Origin: DSUN01 sp035527715
Lineage (GTDB): Bacteria; Planctomycetota; PUPC01; DSUN01
DNA length: 27,150 nt
Direction: 5' to 3'
Assembly: GCA_035527715.1 (NCBI GenBank)
Contig: DATKZY010000038.1
Location: forward strand, 1 to 27,150
The translations under genes were made by a program, and so were the position numbers. Positions within the stretch are counted from its first letter, which is position 1. Every line of letters begins with the position of its first letter. Under the pieces are notes generated by a model, which was given only the letters and a program-made list of their open reading frames with translations, did no database searches and was not told the DNA's origin. This document shows positions 20,606-27,150 of the stretch, piece after piece.

Positions 20606-22834
20606 ATGGGCAATGTTTACCTCTCCCTGTTGTGGCATCATCACCAGCCTTGCTATCGGGAAGGCCCAGGTGGGCGCTACGCCATGCCCTGGGTGCGGCT
20701 GCACGGGATCAAGGATTACTACGGGATGGCGTGGCTGGCGCAGCAGCATCCCGAGGTGCACCTGACGTTCAACCTGGTGCCGAGCCTGCTCGACCAGCTC
20801 GAGGACTACGCGGCCGGCACGGCCGAGGACGCGGCGCTGGAACTGACGAGGCGCCCCGCGGCGGACCTGGCGGACGCCGAGACCCAGGCGATCCTCGACG
20901 AGTTTTTCCGCGCGAACTGGGAGACGATGGTGCGGCCGCACGCGCGGTATGCCGAGCTGTTGCTCAAGCGGCGATTCGGGCGGCGCACGGCGGCGCAGGC
21001 GGCCTGCGACTTCGCGGCCGAGGACCTGCGGGACCTCCAGGTGTGGGCGACGCTGGCCTGGTTCTTCCCGCAACTGCTGCGCGACGACCCGGTGCTGCGC
21101 GAGCTGGTGCAGAAGGGCCGCGGATTCTCCGAGGACGACAAGGCGGCGATGCTGGCGAAGCAGCGCGAGGTGCTCGCGGCCATCGTGCCGATGTACCGCG
21201 ACCTCCAGGAGCGCGGCACGGCCGAGCTGACCGTGTCGCCCTACTATCATCCGATCCTGCCGCTGCTGTGCAGGATGGACCGGGCGCGCGAGGCCATGCC
21301 CACGGTGCCCCTGCCGCGCGGGGTGATGGACTTCGGGGACGACGCCCGCACGCAGGTTGAGCGCGCCGTGGAGGCATACCGCCGCGTGTTCGGGCGCGCG
21401 CCGCGCGGGATGTGGCCGTCGGAGGGCTCGGTGAGCCCCGAGGTGCCGCCCGTGCTGGCCGCGGCCGGCATCCGCTGGATGGCGACCGACGAGGGGATCC
21501 TCTGCCGCTCGCTCGGCTGCACGCTGCACAGGGACCCACACGGTCTTCTGGGAGAACGTGAGGTCCTGTACCGGCCATACCTCGCTCCCTTGCGGGATGC
21601 GGGATGCGGAATGCGGAATGAGCAGGAGATCGGCAATTCGAAACCCGAAATCCGGCATCCAGAGGCGCTGGCCATCATTTTCCGCGACCACTACCTTTCC
21701 GACCTCATTGGCTTCCACTACTATCATCGGCCGGCCGAGGAGGCGGCGGCGGATTTCGCCCAGCGCCTCGCCGCCATCGGCGCCGCCTCGGGGCACCACG
21801 ACGCCTTCGTGTCGGTGATCCTCGACGGCGAGAATGCGTGGGAGTATTACTCAGAGAGCGGCATGCCGTTCCTGCACGCCCTCTACCGGCGGCTGGCCTC
21901 GGTGCCCGGCGTGAGCACCGTGACCGTGTCGGAGTACCTGGAGGCCCACCCGCCCACGGCCACGCTGCCGCGGCTGTTCTCCGGCTCGTGGATCAACAGC
22001 GATTTCGCCGTCTGGGTCGGCCACGAGGAGGACCGGCGCGCGTGGGAGCTGTTGGCGCAGACCCGCCAGTTCCTCGTCGCCCGCGCCGGCGAGTCGCCGG
22101 CCGCCGAGGGCCTGCCGCTGGCCTGGGAGGAGCTGTTCGTGGCCGAAGGCAGCGACTGGTTCTGGTGGTACGGCGACGACCGGTCGTCGGCCCAGGACGT
22201 CGAGTTCGACCGCCTGTTCCGCGGGCACCTGAAGAACGTCTACCGACTCCTGGGGGAGCGGGCGCCGGACGCTCTCGACGAGCCGGTCTCGCAGCCGCGC
22301 CTGCTCCCGTACACGCGGCCCACGGCGTTCGTGCGGCCCGCCGTGAACGGGCGGCGGGGCGGGTTCTTCGACTGGAGCGGGGCCGGCGTGTACCAGGCGG
22401 GCCGCGACGGCGGCTCGATGGAGCGCGCGACGCCCGGCCAGATTCAGGCCGTGTACTTCGGGTTCACGGAGCGCGAGCTGCACCTGCGCGTGGACTTCTC
22501 GGGGCGGGCACTGGCCGAGCTGCCGCCCTCGACGCGGGTAGTCGTCTGTTTCAGCGAGCCGCGCGCGGTGTGCCTCACGGCTGGCGATCTGGCCGCGACG
22601 ACCCCCAGTCTGCGGGTGGACGGCCGCGCAAGCCGCGGCGGCCGCGTGGCCGCGCTCGAGGTGGTGGAGGTCGCCTGCCCCTTCGAGGAGCTGGGCTTCC
22701 GCGCCCGCGAGGCCGCGCGATTCCACGTCCGCCTCCTCGACGGGGAGACGCTGCTCGAGCGCGTGCCGCGCGCGGGCAACCTCGCCTTCGAGATCCCCAG
22801 CCCGGACTTCGAACGGGAAATGTGGCAAGTATAA
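20606..22834 (+). CDS. GH57 alpha-glucan hydrolase/transferase with a repeat-encoded insert
   Basis: A 742-residue cytosolic enzyme. It begins MGNVYLSLLWHHHQP, the conserved region 1 of GH57. MWPSEGSVS (269-277) holds the nucleophile Glu273, and LDGENAWEYY (406-415) holds Asp407 as acid/base. SDLIGFHYY and the WEELFVAEGSDWFWWYGDD segment match amylopullulanase-like GH57 enzymes, and the last 150-200 residues form a beta-rich C-terminal domain. It would cleave or rearrange alpha-1,4/1,6-glucan. Residues about 330-352 (DAGCGMRNEQEIGNSKPEIR) come from a repeat absent from the expected loop between LYRPY and AIIFRDH. ATG 20606 matches family starts but has no clear Shine-Dalgarno. GalT follows after 10 bp. 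Confidence 0.85.
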   Translation: MGNVYLSLLWHHHQPCYREGPGGRYAMPWVRLHGIKDYYGMAWLAQQHPEVHLTFNLVPSLLDQLEDYAAGTAEDAALELTRRPAADLADAETQAILDEFFRANWETMVRPHARYAELLLKRRFGRRTAAQAACDFAAEDLRDLQVWATLAWFFPQLLRDDPVLRELVQKGRGFSEDDKAAMLAKQREVLAAIVPMYRDLQERGTAELTVSPYYHPILPLLCRMDRAREAMPTVPLPRGVMDFGDDARTQVERAVEAYRRVFGRAPRGMWPSEGSVSPEVPPVLAAAGIRWMATDEGILCRSLGCTLHRDPHGLLGEREVLYRPYLAPLRDAGCGMRNEQEIGNSKPEIRHPEALAIIFRDHYLSDLIGFHYYHRPAEEAAADFAQRLAAIGAASGHHDAFVSVILDGENAWEYYSESGMPFLHALYRRLASVPGVSTVTVSEYLEAHPPTATLPRLFSGSWINSDFAVWVGHEEDRRAWELLAQTRQFLVARAGESPAAEGLPLAWEELFVAEGSDWFWWYGDDRSSAQDVEFDRLFRGHLKNVYRLLGERAPDALDEPVSQPRLLPYTRPTAFVRPAVNGRRGGFFDWSGAGVYQAGRDGGSMERATPGQIQAVYFGFTERELHLRVDFSGRALAELPPSTRVVVCFSEPRAVCLTAGDLAATTPSLRVDGRASRGGRVAALEVVEVACPFEELGFRAREAARFHVRLLDGETLLERVPRAGNLAFEIPSPDFEREMWQV
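21594..21660 (+). repeat. Heptamer tandem repeat (GGRATGC x4) and flanking element inside the GH57 gene
   Basis: GGGATGC, GGGATGC, GGAATGC, GGAATGA (21594-21621), then an AT-richer segment with GAGATCGGCAATTCG and AACCCGAAATCC (to about 21660). The whole is translated in frame. Composition differs sharply from the surrounding gene. Confidence 0.8.
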
Positions 22835-22844
22835 GGAGCATTCG

Positions 22845-23843
22845 ATGCCCGAGCTTCGCAAGGACCCGATCATCGGGCGCTGGGTGATCATCGCCACGGA
22901 ACGGGCGAAACGGCCGACCGACTTCGCGGTCGAGCCGAAGGAGCCGACGCCCACCTTCTGCCCCTTCTGCGAGGGCTACGAGGACAAGACGCCGCCCGAG
23001 ATCACCGCCTACCGCGCGCCGGGCACGGCGCCGAACCGCCCCGGCTGGCGCCTGCGCGTCGTGCCCAACAAGTTCCCCGCCCTCCAGATCGAGGGGAACC
23101 TCGACAAGCGCGGCGTCGGCGTCTACGACCGCATGAACGGCATCGGCGCCCACGAGGTCATCATCGAGACCCCCCAGCACGCCCTCTCGCTCACCGCGCT
23201 GTCCCCCGAGCAGATCCAGGACGTCCTGTGGGCCTACCGCGACCGGCTCAGCGACCTCAAGCGCGATGTCCGCTTCACCTACGGCATGGTGTTCAAGAAC
23301 GTGGGCAAGACGGCCGGCGCGTCGCTCGAGCACACCCACTCCCAGATCATCGTCCTGCCCACGGTGCCGCGCACGGTGGCCGACGAGATGCGCGGCAGCA
23401 AGGTGTTCTACGAGTACCGCGGGCGGTGCCTGTTCTGCGACATCATCAGCCAGGAACTCGAGGACGGGGACCGCGTGGTGCTCGACACCGACAATTTCCT
23501 GGCCTACGAGCCGTATGCGGCCCGTTTCCCCTTCGAGACGTGGATCGTGCCCAAGCGCCACATGTCGCACTTCGAGGACATCGCGCGGCAGGGCACCGAG
23601 GAGCTGGCCCGCTGCCTGAAGACCACCCTGGCGAAGATCGAGCAGGCCCTGAACATGCCCCCGTACAACTACATCATCCACACGAGCCCGTTCGACGTGG
23701 CGCAGATTGACCACTACCACTGGCACATCGAGATCATCCCGCGGCTGACCCGCGTGGCCGGCTTCGAGTGGGGCACAGGCTTCTACATCAACCCCGTGCC
23801 GCCCGAGGCCGCCGCGGAGTTCCTCCGCAACACTCAGGTCTGA
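22845..23843 (+). CDS. galT: Galactose-1-phosphate uridylyltransferase-like enzyme
   Basis: A 332-residue HIT-superfamily nucleotidyltransferase. CPFC (39-42) is the zinc pair of the N-terminal half. EHTHSQI (162-168) is the active-site loop, with His165 as the expected nucleotidylated residue; the usual motif is HPH and here the middle residue is Thr. CLFC (195-198) and HYHWHIEIIP (290-299) match the C-terminal half. The family exchanges UMP (or AMP in related phosphorylases) between hexose-1-phosphates. AGGAG lies 6 nt before ATG 22845 and the gene starts 10 bp after the GH57 stop, so it is in the same operon. Given its neighbours it may feed nucleotide-sugar to glycogen synthesis, which is inference. 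Confidence 0.87.
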   Translation: MPELRKDPIIGRWVIIATERAKRPTDFAVEPKEPTPTFCPFCEGYEDKTPPEITAYRAPGTAPNRPGWRLRVVPNKFPALQIEGNLDKRGVGVYDRMNGIGAHEVIIETPQHALSLTALSPEQIQDVLWAYRDRLSDLKRDVRFTYGMVFKNVGKTAGASLEHTHSQIIVLPTVPRTVADEMRGSKVFYEYRGRCLFCDIISQELEDGDRVVLDTDNFLAYEPYAARFPFETWIVPKRHMSHFEDIARQGTEELARCLKTTLAKIEQALNMPPYNYIIHTSPFDVAQIDHYHWHIEIIPRLTRVAGFEWGTGFYINPVPPEAAAEFLRNTQV

Positions 23844-23871
23844 CGAGGGGACCCGCTGCCCCCCCCTCGTC
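23842..23871 (+). terminator. Hairpin overlapping the galT stop codon
   Basis: GACGAGGGG (23842-23850) and CCCCTCGTC (23863-23871) pair perfectly over 9 bp with a 12-nt loop. It begins within the TGA. No T-tract follows, only GCTCTTG, so it may attenuate rather than end transcription into glgA. Confidence 0.45.
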
Positions 23872-23918
23872 GCCCGACGCTCTTGACACGACCCGTATCC
23901 GTCCCCCGGAGGCCCATT

Positions 23919-25376
23919 GTGAGAATCCTGTTCGTCACCGCCGAAGCCGTTCCCTTCGCCAAGACCGGCGGCCTGGCCGACGTCGCCGGGGCGGTCCCCA
24001 AGTCCCTCCGCGCCCTCGGGGAGGACATTGCTCTCATCCTCCCCTACTACCGCCAGGCGCGGCAGGCATTCGCCGAGAGAGTCGCCGACACCGGGTTGCG
24101 GCTCACCGCGCCGGTGGGGCCGGAGAGCCCCTCGGCGGCCCTCCTGCGCACCGAGCTGCCGGGGAGCGACGTGCCCGTCTACCTGGTGGACCAGCCGGCG
24201 TTCTTCGACCGCGAGCAGCTCTATGGCACGCCGGCCGGGGACTACCCGGACAATGCGGCGCGCTTCGCGTTCTTCTCGAAGGCGGTCCTCGCGGCGGCGA
24301 AGGCCCTCAACTGGTCGCCCGACCTCTACCACTGCAACGACTGGCAGACGGCCCTCGTGCCCGTGTACCTCAGGACGACGCACGCGAACAATCCCTTCTA
24401 CCGCGATGCCCGCTCGCTCCTCACCATCCACAACCTTGCGTACCAGGGCGTGTTCCCGCGCGAGGCGTTCGCCCTCACCGGCCTGCCCGAGGCACGCTTC
24501 AACTGGCGCGAGTTCGAGTTCTACGGCAAGCTCAACCTGCTCAAGGGCGGCATCGTCCACGCCGACCGCCTCAACGCGGTCTCGAAGCGCTACGCGCAGG
24601 AGATCCAGACCCCGGAGTTCGGTTGCGGCCTCGAGGGGGTCCTCGCCACCCGCGCGGAGCACCTCCACGGCATCCTCAACGGCATTGACTACGCGGTGTG
24701 GAACCCGGCGACCGACTCGCTGCTGCCGGCCCACTACGGCCCGGACGATCTGGCGGGCAAGGCGGCCTGCAAGCGCGCGCTCCAGGAGCGCTGCGGCCTG
24801 CCGGCTCGCGACGTGCCGCTCCTGGGCCTCATCTCGCGGCTCGACGAGCAGAAGGGCCTCGACCTCATCGCCGCCATTCTGCCCGAGCTCGCCCGCCTCG
24901 ACCTCCAGTTCGTCCTCCTGGGCACGGGCAAGCGCGAGCTCCAGGACCGCCTCGGCGCGGCAGGCAAGCAATTCCCCGACCGCCTCAGCATCCAGCTCGC
25001 CTTCAACAACCAGCTCGCGCACCAGATCGAGGCGGCGTGCGACATCTACCTCATGCCCTCGCGCTACGAGCCGTGCGGCCTCAACCAGCTCTACAGCCTC
25101 AAGTACGGCGCCGTCCCCGTCGTCCGCAAGACCGGTGGCCTGGCCGACACGATCACCAATTGCACGCCGACGAGCCTGGCGAAGGGCGCGGCCAACGGCT
25201 TCAGCTTCGAGAGCTACTCGGCCGGCGCCCTGTTGCACTGCATCCGGCGCGCCCTGCGCCTCTACGGCGACCGGCGCTCGTGGCGCCGCCTGATGCGCAT
25301 CGGCATGACCCAGGACTGGTCGTGGGACGCGAGTGCCCGGGAATACCTGGAGCTCTACAAGACCGCGCGTGCCTGA
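23919..25376 (+). CDS. glgA: Glycogen synthase (GT5)
   Basis: A 485-residue enzyme beginning MRILFVTAEAVPFAKTGGLA; KTGGLADV (15-22) is the ADP-glucose-binding loop. HCNDWQTALVPVYLR, LTIHNLAYQGVF and the C-terminal RYEPCGLNQLYSLKYGAVPV (Glu384) with VRKTGGLADTI are hallmark GlgA segments. It elongates alpha-1,4-glucan from ADP- or UDP-glucose in the cytosol. The GTG at 23919 has GGAGG 6 nt upstream (23908-23912); the longer frame from TTG 23883 lacks support. Length is normal for bacterial GlgA. It is followed after 26 bp by a sensor gene, probably cotranscribed. Confidence 0.93.
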   Translation: MRILFVTAEAVPFAKTGGLADVAGAVPKSLRALGEDIALILPYYRQARQAFAERVADTGLRLTAPVGPESPSAALLRTELPGSDVPVYLVDQPAFFDREQLYGTPAGDYPDNAARFAFFSKAVLAAAKALNWSPDLYHCNDWQTALVPVYLRTTHANNPFYRDARSLLTIHNLAYQGVFPREAFALTGLPEARFNWREFEFYGKLNLLKGGIVHADRLNAVSKRYAQEIQTPEFGCGLEGVLATRAEHLHGILNGIDYAVWNPATDSLLPAHYGPDDLAGKAACKRALQERCGLPARDVPLLGLISRLDEQKGLDLIAAILPELARLDLQFVLLGTGKRELQDRLGAAGKQFPDRLSIQLAFNNQLAHQIEAACDIYLMPSRYEPCGLNQLYSLKYGAVPVVRKTGGLADTITNCTPTSLAKGAANGFSFESYSAGALLHCIRRALRLYGDRRSWRRLMRIGMTQDWSWDASAREYLELYKTARA

Positions 25377-25402
25377 ACTCGCGCGGCAGGTGGGCACACA
25401 AA

Positions 25403-27150
25403 ATGGCCGTGAAACGCGACTGGCTGAGCGCGATCTACGAGATCTCGAAGATCATCAACGCCACGCTCGAGCTGGGCGAGATCCTCGACGTGGTGGCGCG
25501 GGAGACGCGCCGCCTCCTCGAGTTCGATCGCCTGGTCCTCGGCCTCCTCGAGGAAGGCGGAGACCGCCTGCGCCTGCTTGTGCCCGTGGCCCACCCGGGC
25601 ACCCGGCGCCCCACGGGCGCCCTGATTCCCCTCGAGGGCCACGTGCTGGGCCAGGCCACGCGCACCCAGCAGGTGCTGGTGATCCCCGACCTGCGCGCCG
25701 ACAGCCGCTTCCCGGGCGACCGGCCCCTCGTCGAGGAGGGAGTCATCTCGTGCATCGCGCTGCCCCTCGTGTCGGCCAGCCGCGTCCTGGGCGCGCTGGC
25801 CTTCGCGCGCCGCGAGCCGCGCCCGTTCAGCGACGCCGAGGCCGAGCTTCTCCGCAACGTGGCCGAGCAGGTGGCCACCGCCCTCGACCACGCCAAGCTC
25901 TTCGCCGCCGAGAAGAAGCGGGCCAACCACCTGGCCATCATCACCCACGTGGCGCGGCGCGCCCTCTCGATCTTCGACCTCGACACCCTCCTCCAGGAAA
26001 CCGCGTCGCTCATCCAGGAGCAGTTCGCCTACTACGACGTCTCGGTGTTCCTGGTGGACCGCGCCACGGACGAAGTGGTGCTGCGCGCCCAGGCGGGCGC
26101 CTACCGCGCGGCGTCGGCGGTGGGCTACCGGCAGCCGATCGGCGTCGGGGTCGTCGGCCGGGCCGCCGAGGTCCGCCAGACCGTGCTGGCGAACGACGTG
26201 GCCAGCGACCCCCACTACGTCGTCGCGTTCGAGGGCGAGCGCGCCTCGAAGGCCGAGCTGGCCGTTCCCATCAAGCTTGGCGGCGAAGCCGTCGGCGTCA
26301 TCAACGTCGAGTCCACCGAGGTCGGGGCCTTCGACCACATTGACGTGACGGCGCTCGAAACCCTCTCGGACCAGGTGGCCCAGGCCATCGAGAACGTGCG
26401 CCTGATGGACGAGACGCTCCGAGAGAAGCAGAAGCTCGACGACATCGTGTCGGCCATGGGAGCGGGCGTCGTGCTCATTGACCGCGATCTGACGATCGTG
26501 TGGAGCAACAAGACGATCAACGCCTGGTTCGGCGGCGGCCGCAGCGTCGTCGGCCAGAAGTGCCACGTCGTCCACGCGAATCCTGTGATCCCCTGCCCCC
26601 ACTGCATGGCCCGGGCCACATTCGACACCGGCGAGGCCCACACCGACATCCAGGTGCACCACAGCCCGGCCCTGGGCCTGCGGCACTTCGAGAACATCTT
26701 CGCTCCCATACGCGACCACAAAGGCAAGGTCGCCCAGATCATCATGCTGGCCTTCGACGTCACGGAGCACGCCCGAAACGTCGAGCAGCTCGCGCTTCTC
26801 CGCAAGCTCAGCGAGGTCATGCAAGGCGTCGTCGAGCTCGACCGCCTGCTCCACCTGGTCCTCACGTGCGTCACGGCCGGCGCGGGCCTGGGCTTCAACC
26901 GCGCCCTGCTCCTCCTGGTGAGCGACGACGGCACGACGCTCGAGGGCCGCCTCGGCGTCGGGCCCGCCTCGGCCGAGGAGGCCGCGCACATCTGGCGCGA
27001 GCTGGCCCAACGCGCCGCCACGCTCGAGGACGTGCTGGCGCTCTTCGACGAGCCGCACGCGCCGACCGACACGGCGATGCGCTACCTGGCCCGGCAGATC
27101 CGCATCCCCCTCTCGGAAGCCGCCCAGGTGCCCGTCCGGGCCCTCACCGA
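25403..27150 (+). CDS. GAF-GAF-PAS-GAF sensor protein, C-terminus outside the window
   Basis: At least 582 residues, open to the window end. Domains by eye: GAF at about 15-175 (LDVVARETRRLLEFDRLVLG, later IALPLVSASRVLGALAFARR), GAF at about 190-335 (PIGVGVVGRAAEVRQTVLAN, AVPIKLGGEAVGVINVES), PAS at about 345-460, and the start of a third GAF from about 470. The PAS domain contains C387-H388 and C398-x2-C401, a pattern seen in some PAS domains that may bind metal or heme. A histidine kinase or cyclic-nucleotide output is usual for such proteins but is not visible. AGGTGG lies 8 nt before ATG 25403. It probably senses a small molecule or redox state linked to glycogen metabolism, from position only. 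Confidence 0.82.
   Translation, partial: MAVKRDWLSAIYEISKIINATLELGEILDVVARETRRLLEFDRLVLGLLEEGGDRLRLLVPVAHPGTRRPTGALIPLEGHVLGQATRTQQVLVIPDLRADSRFPGDRPLVEEGVISCIALPLVSASRVLGALAFARREPRPFSDAEAELLRNVAEQVATALDHAKLFAAEKKRANHLAIITHVARRALSIFDLDTLLQETASLIQEQFAYYDVSVFLVDRATDEVVLRAQAGAYRAASAVGYRQPIGVGVVGRAAEVRQTVLANDVASDPHYVVAFEGERASKAELAVPIKLGGEAVGVINVESTEVGAFDHIDVTALETLSDQVAQAIENVRLMDETLREKQKLDDIVSAMGAGVVLIDRDLTIVWSNKTINAWFGGGRSVVGQKCHVVHANPVIPCPHCMARATFDTGEAHTDIQVHHSPALGLRHFENIFAPIRDHKGKVAQIIMLAFDVTEHARNVEQLALLRKLSEVMQGVVELDRLLHLVLTCVTAGAGLGFNRALLLLVSDDGTTLEGRLGVGPASAEEAAHIWRELAQRAATLEDVLALFDEPHAPTDTAMRYLARQIRIPLSEAAQVPVRALT

Noticed and set aside
23883..23911. TTGACA at 23883 as a promoter for glgA
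   Set aside because: No -10-like hexamer is found at 15-19 bp; TATCCG is only 7 bp downstream.
22575..25397. A 940-codon open frame on the minus strand
   Set aside because: It is antisense to the C-terminal part of GH57 and to the clearly recognisable GalT and GlgA genes; long antisense frames are expected in GC-rich coding DNA.
25355..27058. A 567-codon open frame on the minus strand
   Set aside because: Antisense to a protein with evident GAF and PAS motifs; its translation is low-complexity Leu/Val/Gly/Arg text without motifs.

Overview
This is a high-GC bacterial window with 24 supported coding regions. Two are cut by the window ends. Gene density is high, ATGA/GTGA overlaps are common, and short palindromic and heptamer repeats are scattered through both genes and intergenic DNA. 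The dispersed CACAGGC...GCCTGTG repeat, the group of small exported proteins of unknown function, and the GH57/GalT/glycogen-synthase cluster fit a Planctomycetota-type (PVC group) metagenomic genome. That placement is an inference; there is no rRNA or marker phylogeny here to confirm it.

Layout. (1) 1-592, minus strand: the start of purB and a small Cys-rich protein with an internal duplication. (2) 782-1195: an exported coiled-coil protein. (3) 1416-5601: an ABC transport block, made of a LolD-like ATPase followed by a molybdate/tungstate-type system whose binding protein is a fused tandem duplicate, a permease and an ATPase, the last three coupled by 4-nt overlaps. (4) 5696-10857: the first half of a surface-glycan locus (GT4, flippase, GT4, GT4). 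(5) 10827-13668: an island that splits the glycan locus. It holds a minus-strand exported/membrane protein of unknown function, a tandem winged-helix regulator, and four related 34-bp palindromes, one of which lies on the regulator's own promoter. (6) 13669-18640: the second half of the glycan locus (GT4, GT4, GT39-like membrane transferase, GT2 polyprenyl-phosphate type, methyltransferase). (7) 18641-20430: a repeat-bearing intergenic region and two exported proteins of unknown function. (8) 20606-27150: an alpha-glucan block of GH57 glycosidase, GalT-like nucleotidyltransferase, glycogen synthase and a GAF-GAF-PAS-GAF sensor that runs off the window.

How the genes work together. The two GT blocks look like one pathway. 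Cytosolic GT4 enzymes would build a lipid-linked oligosaccharide, the flippase would move it across the membrane, and the GT2/GT39 pair would charge and use a polyprenyl-phosphate sugar donor on the outer face. The final block would make and remodel storage alpha-glucan. Sigma70-like promoters (TTGNNN, 16-18 bp, TANNNT or GATAAT) can be read upstream of most transcription units.

The most interesting element is the regulator and palindrome module at 12366-13453. One copy covers the -10 element and ends at the Shine-Dalgarno. Three more lie downstream, and one of those has changed both arms in a compensatory way, so the dyad or hairpin itself appears to be conserved. Second is a set of 7-bp tandem repeats inside coding sequence, two of them at the extreme N-terminus of glycan genes, where a unit change would shift the frame.
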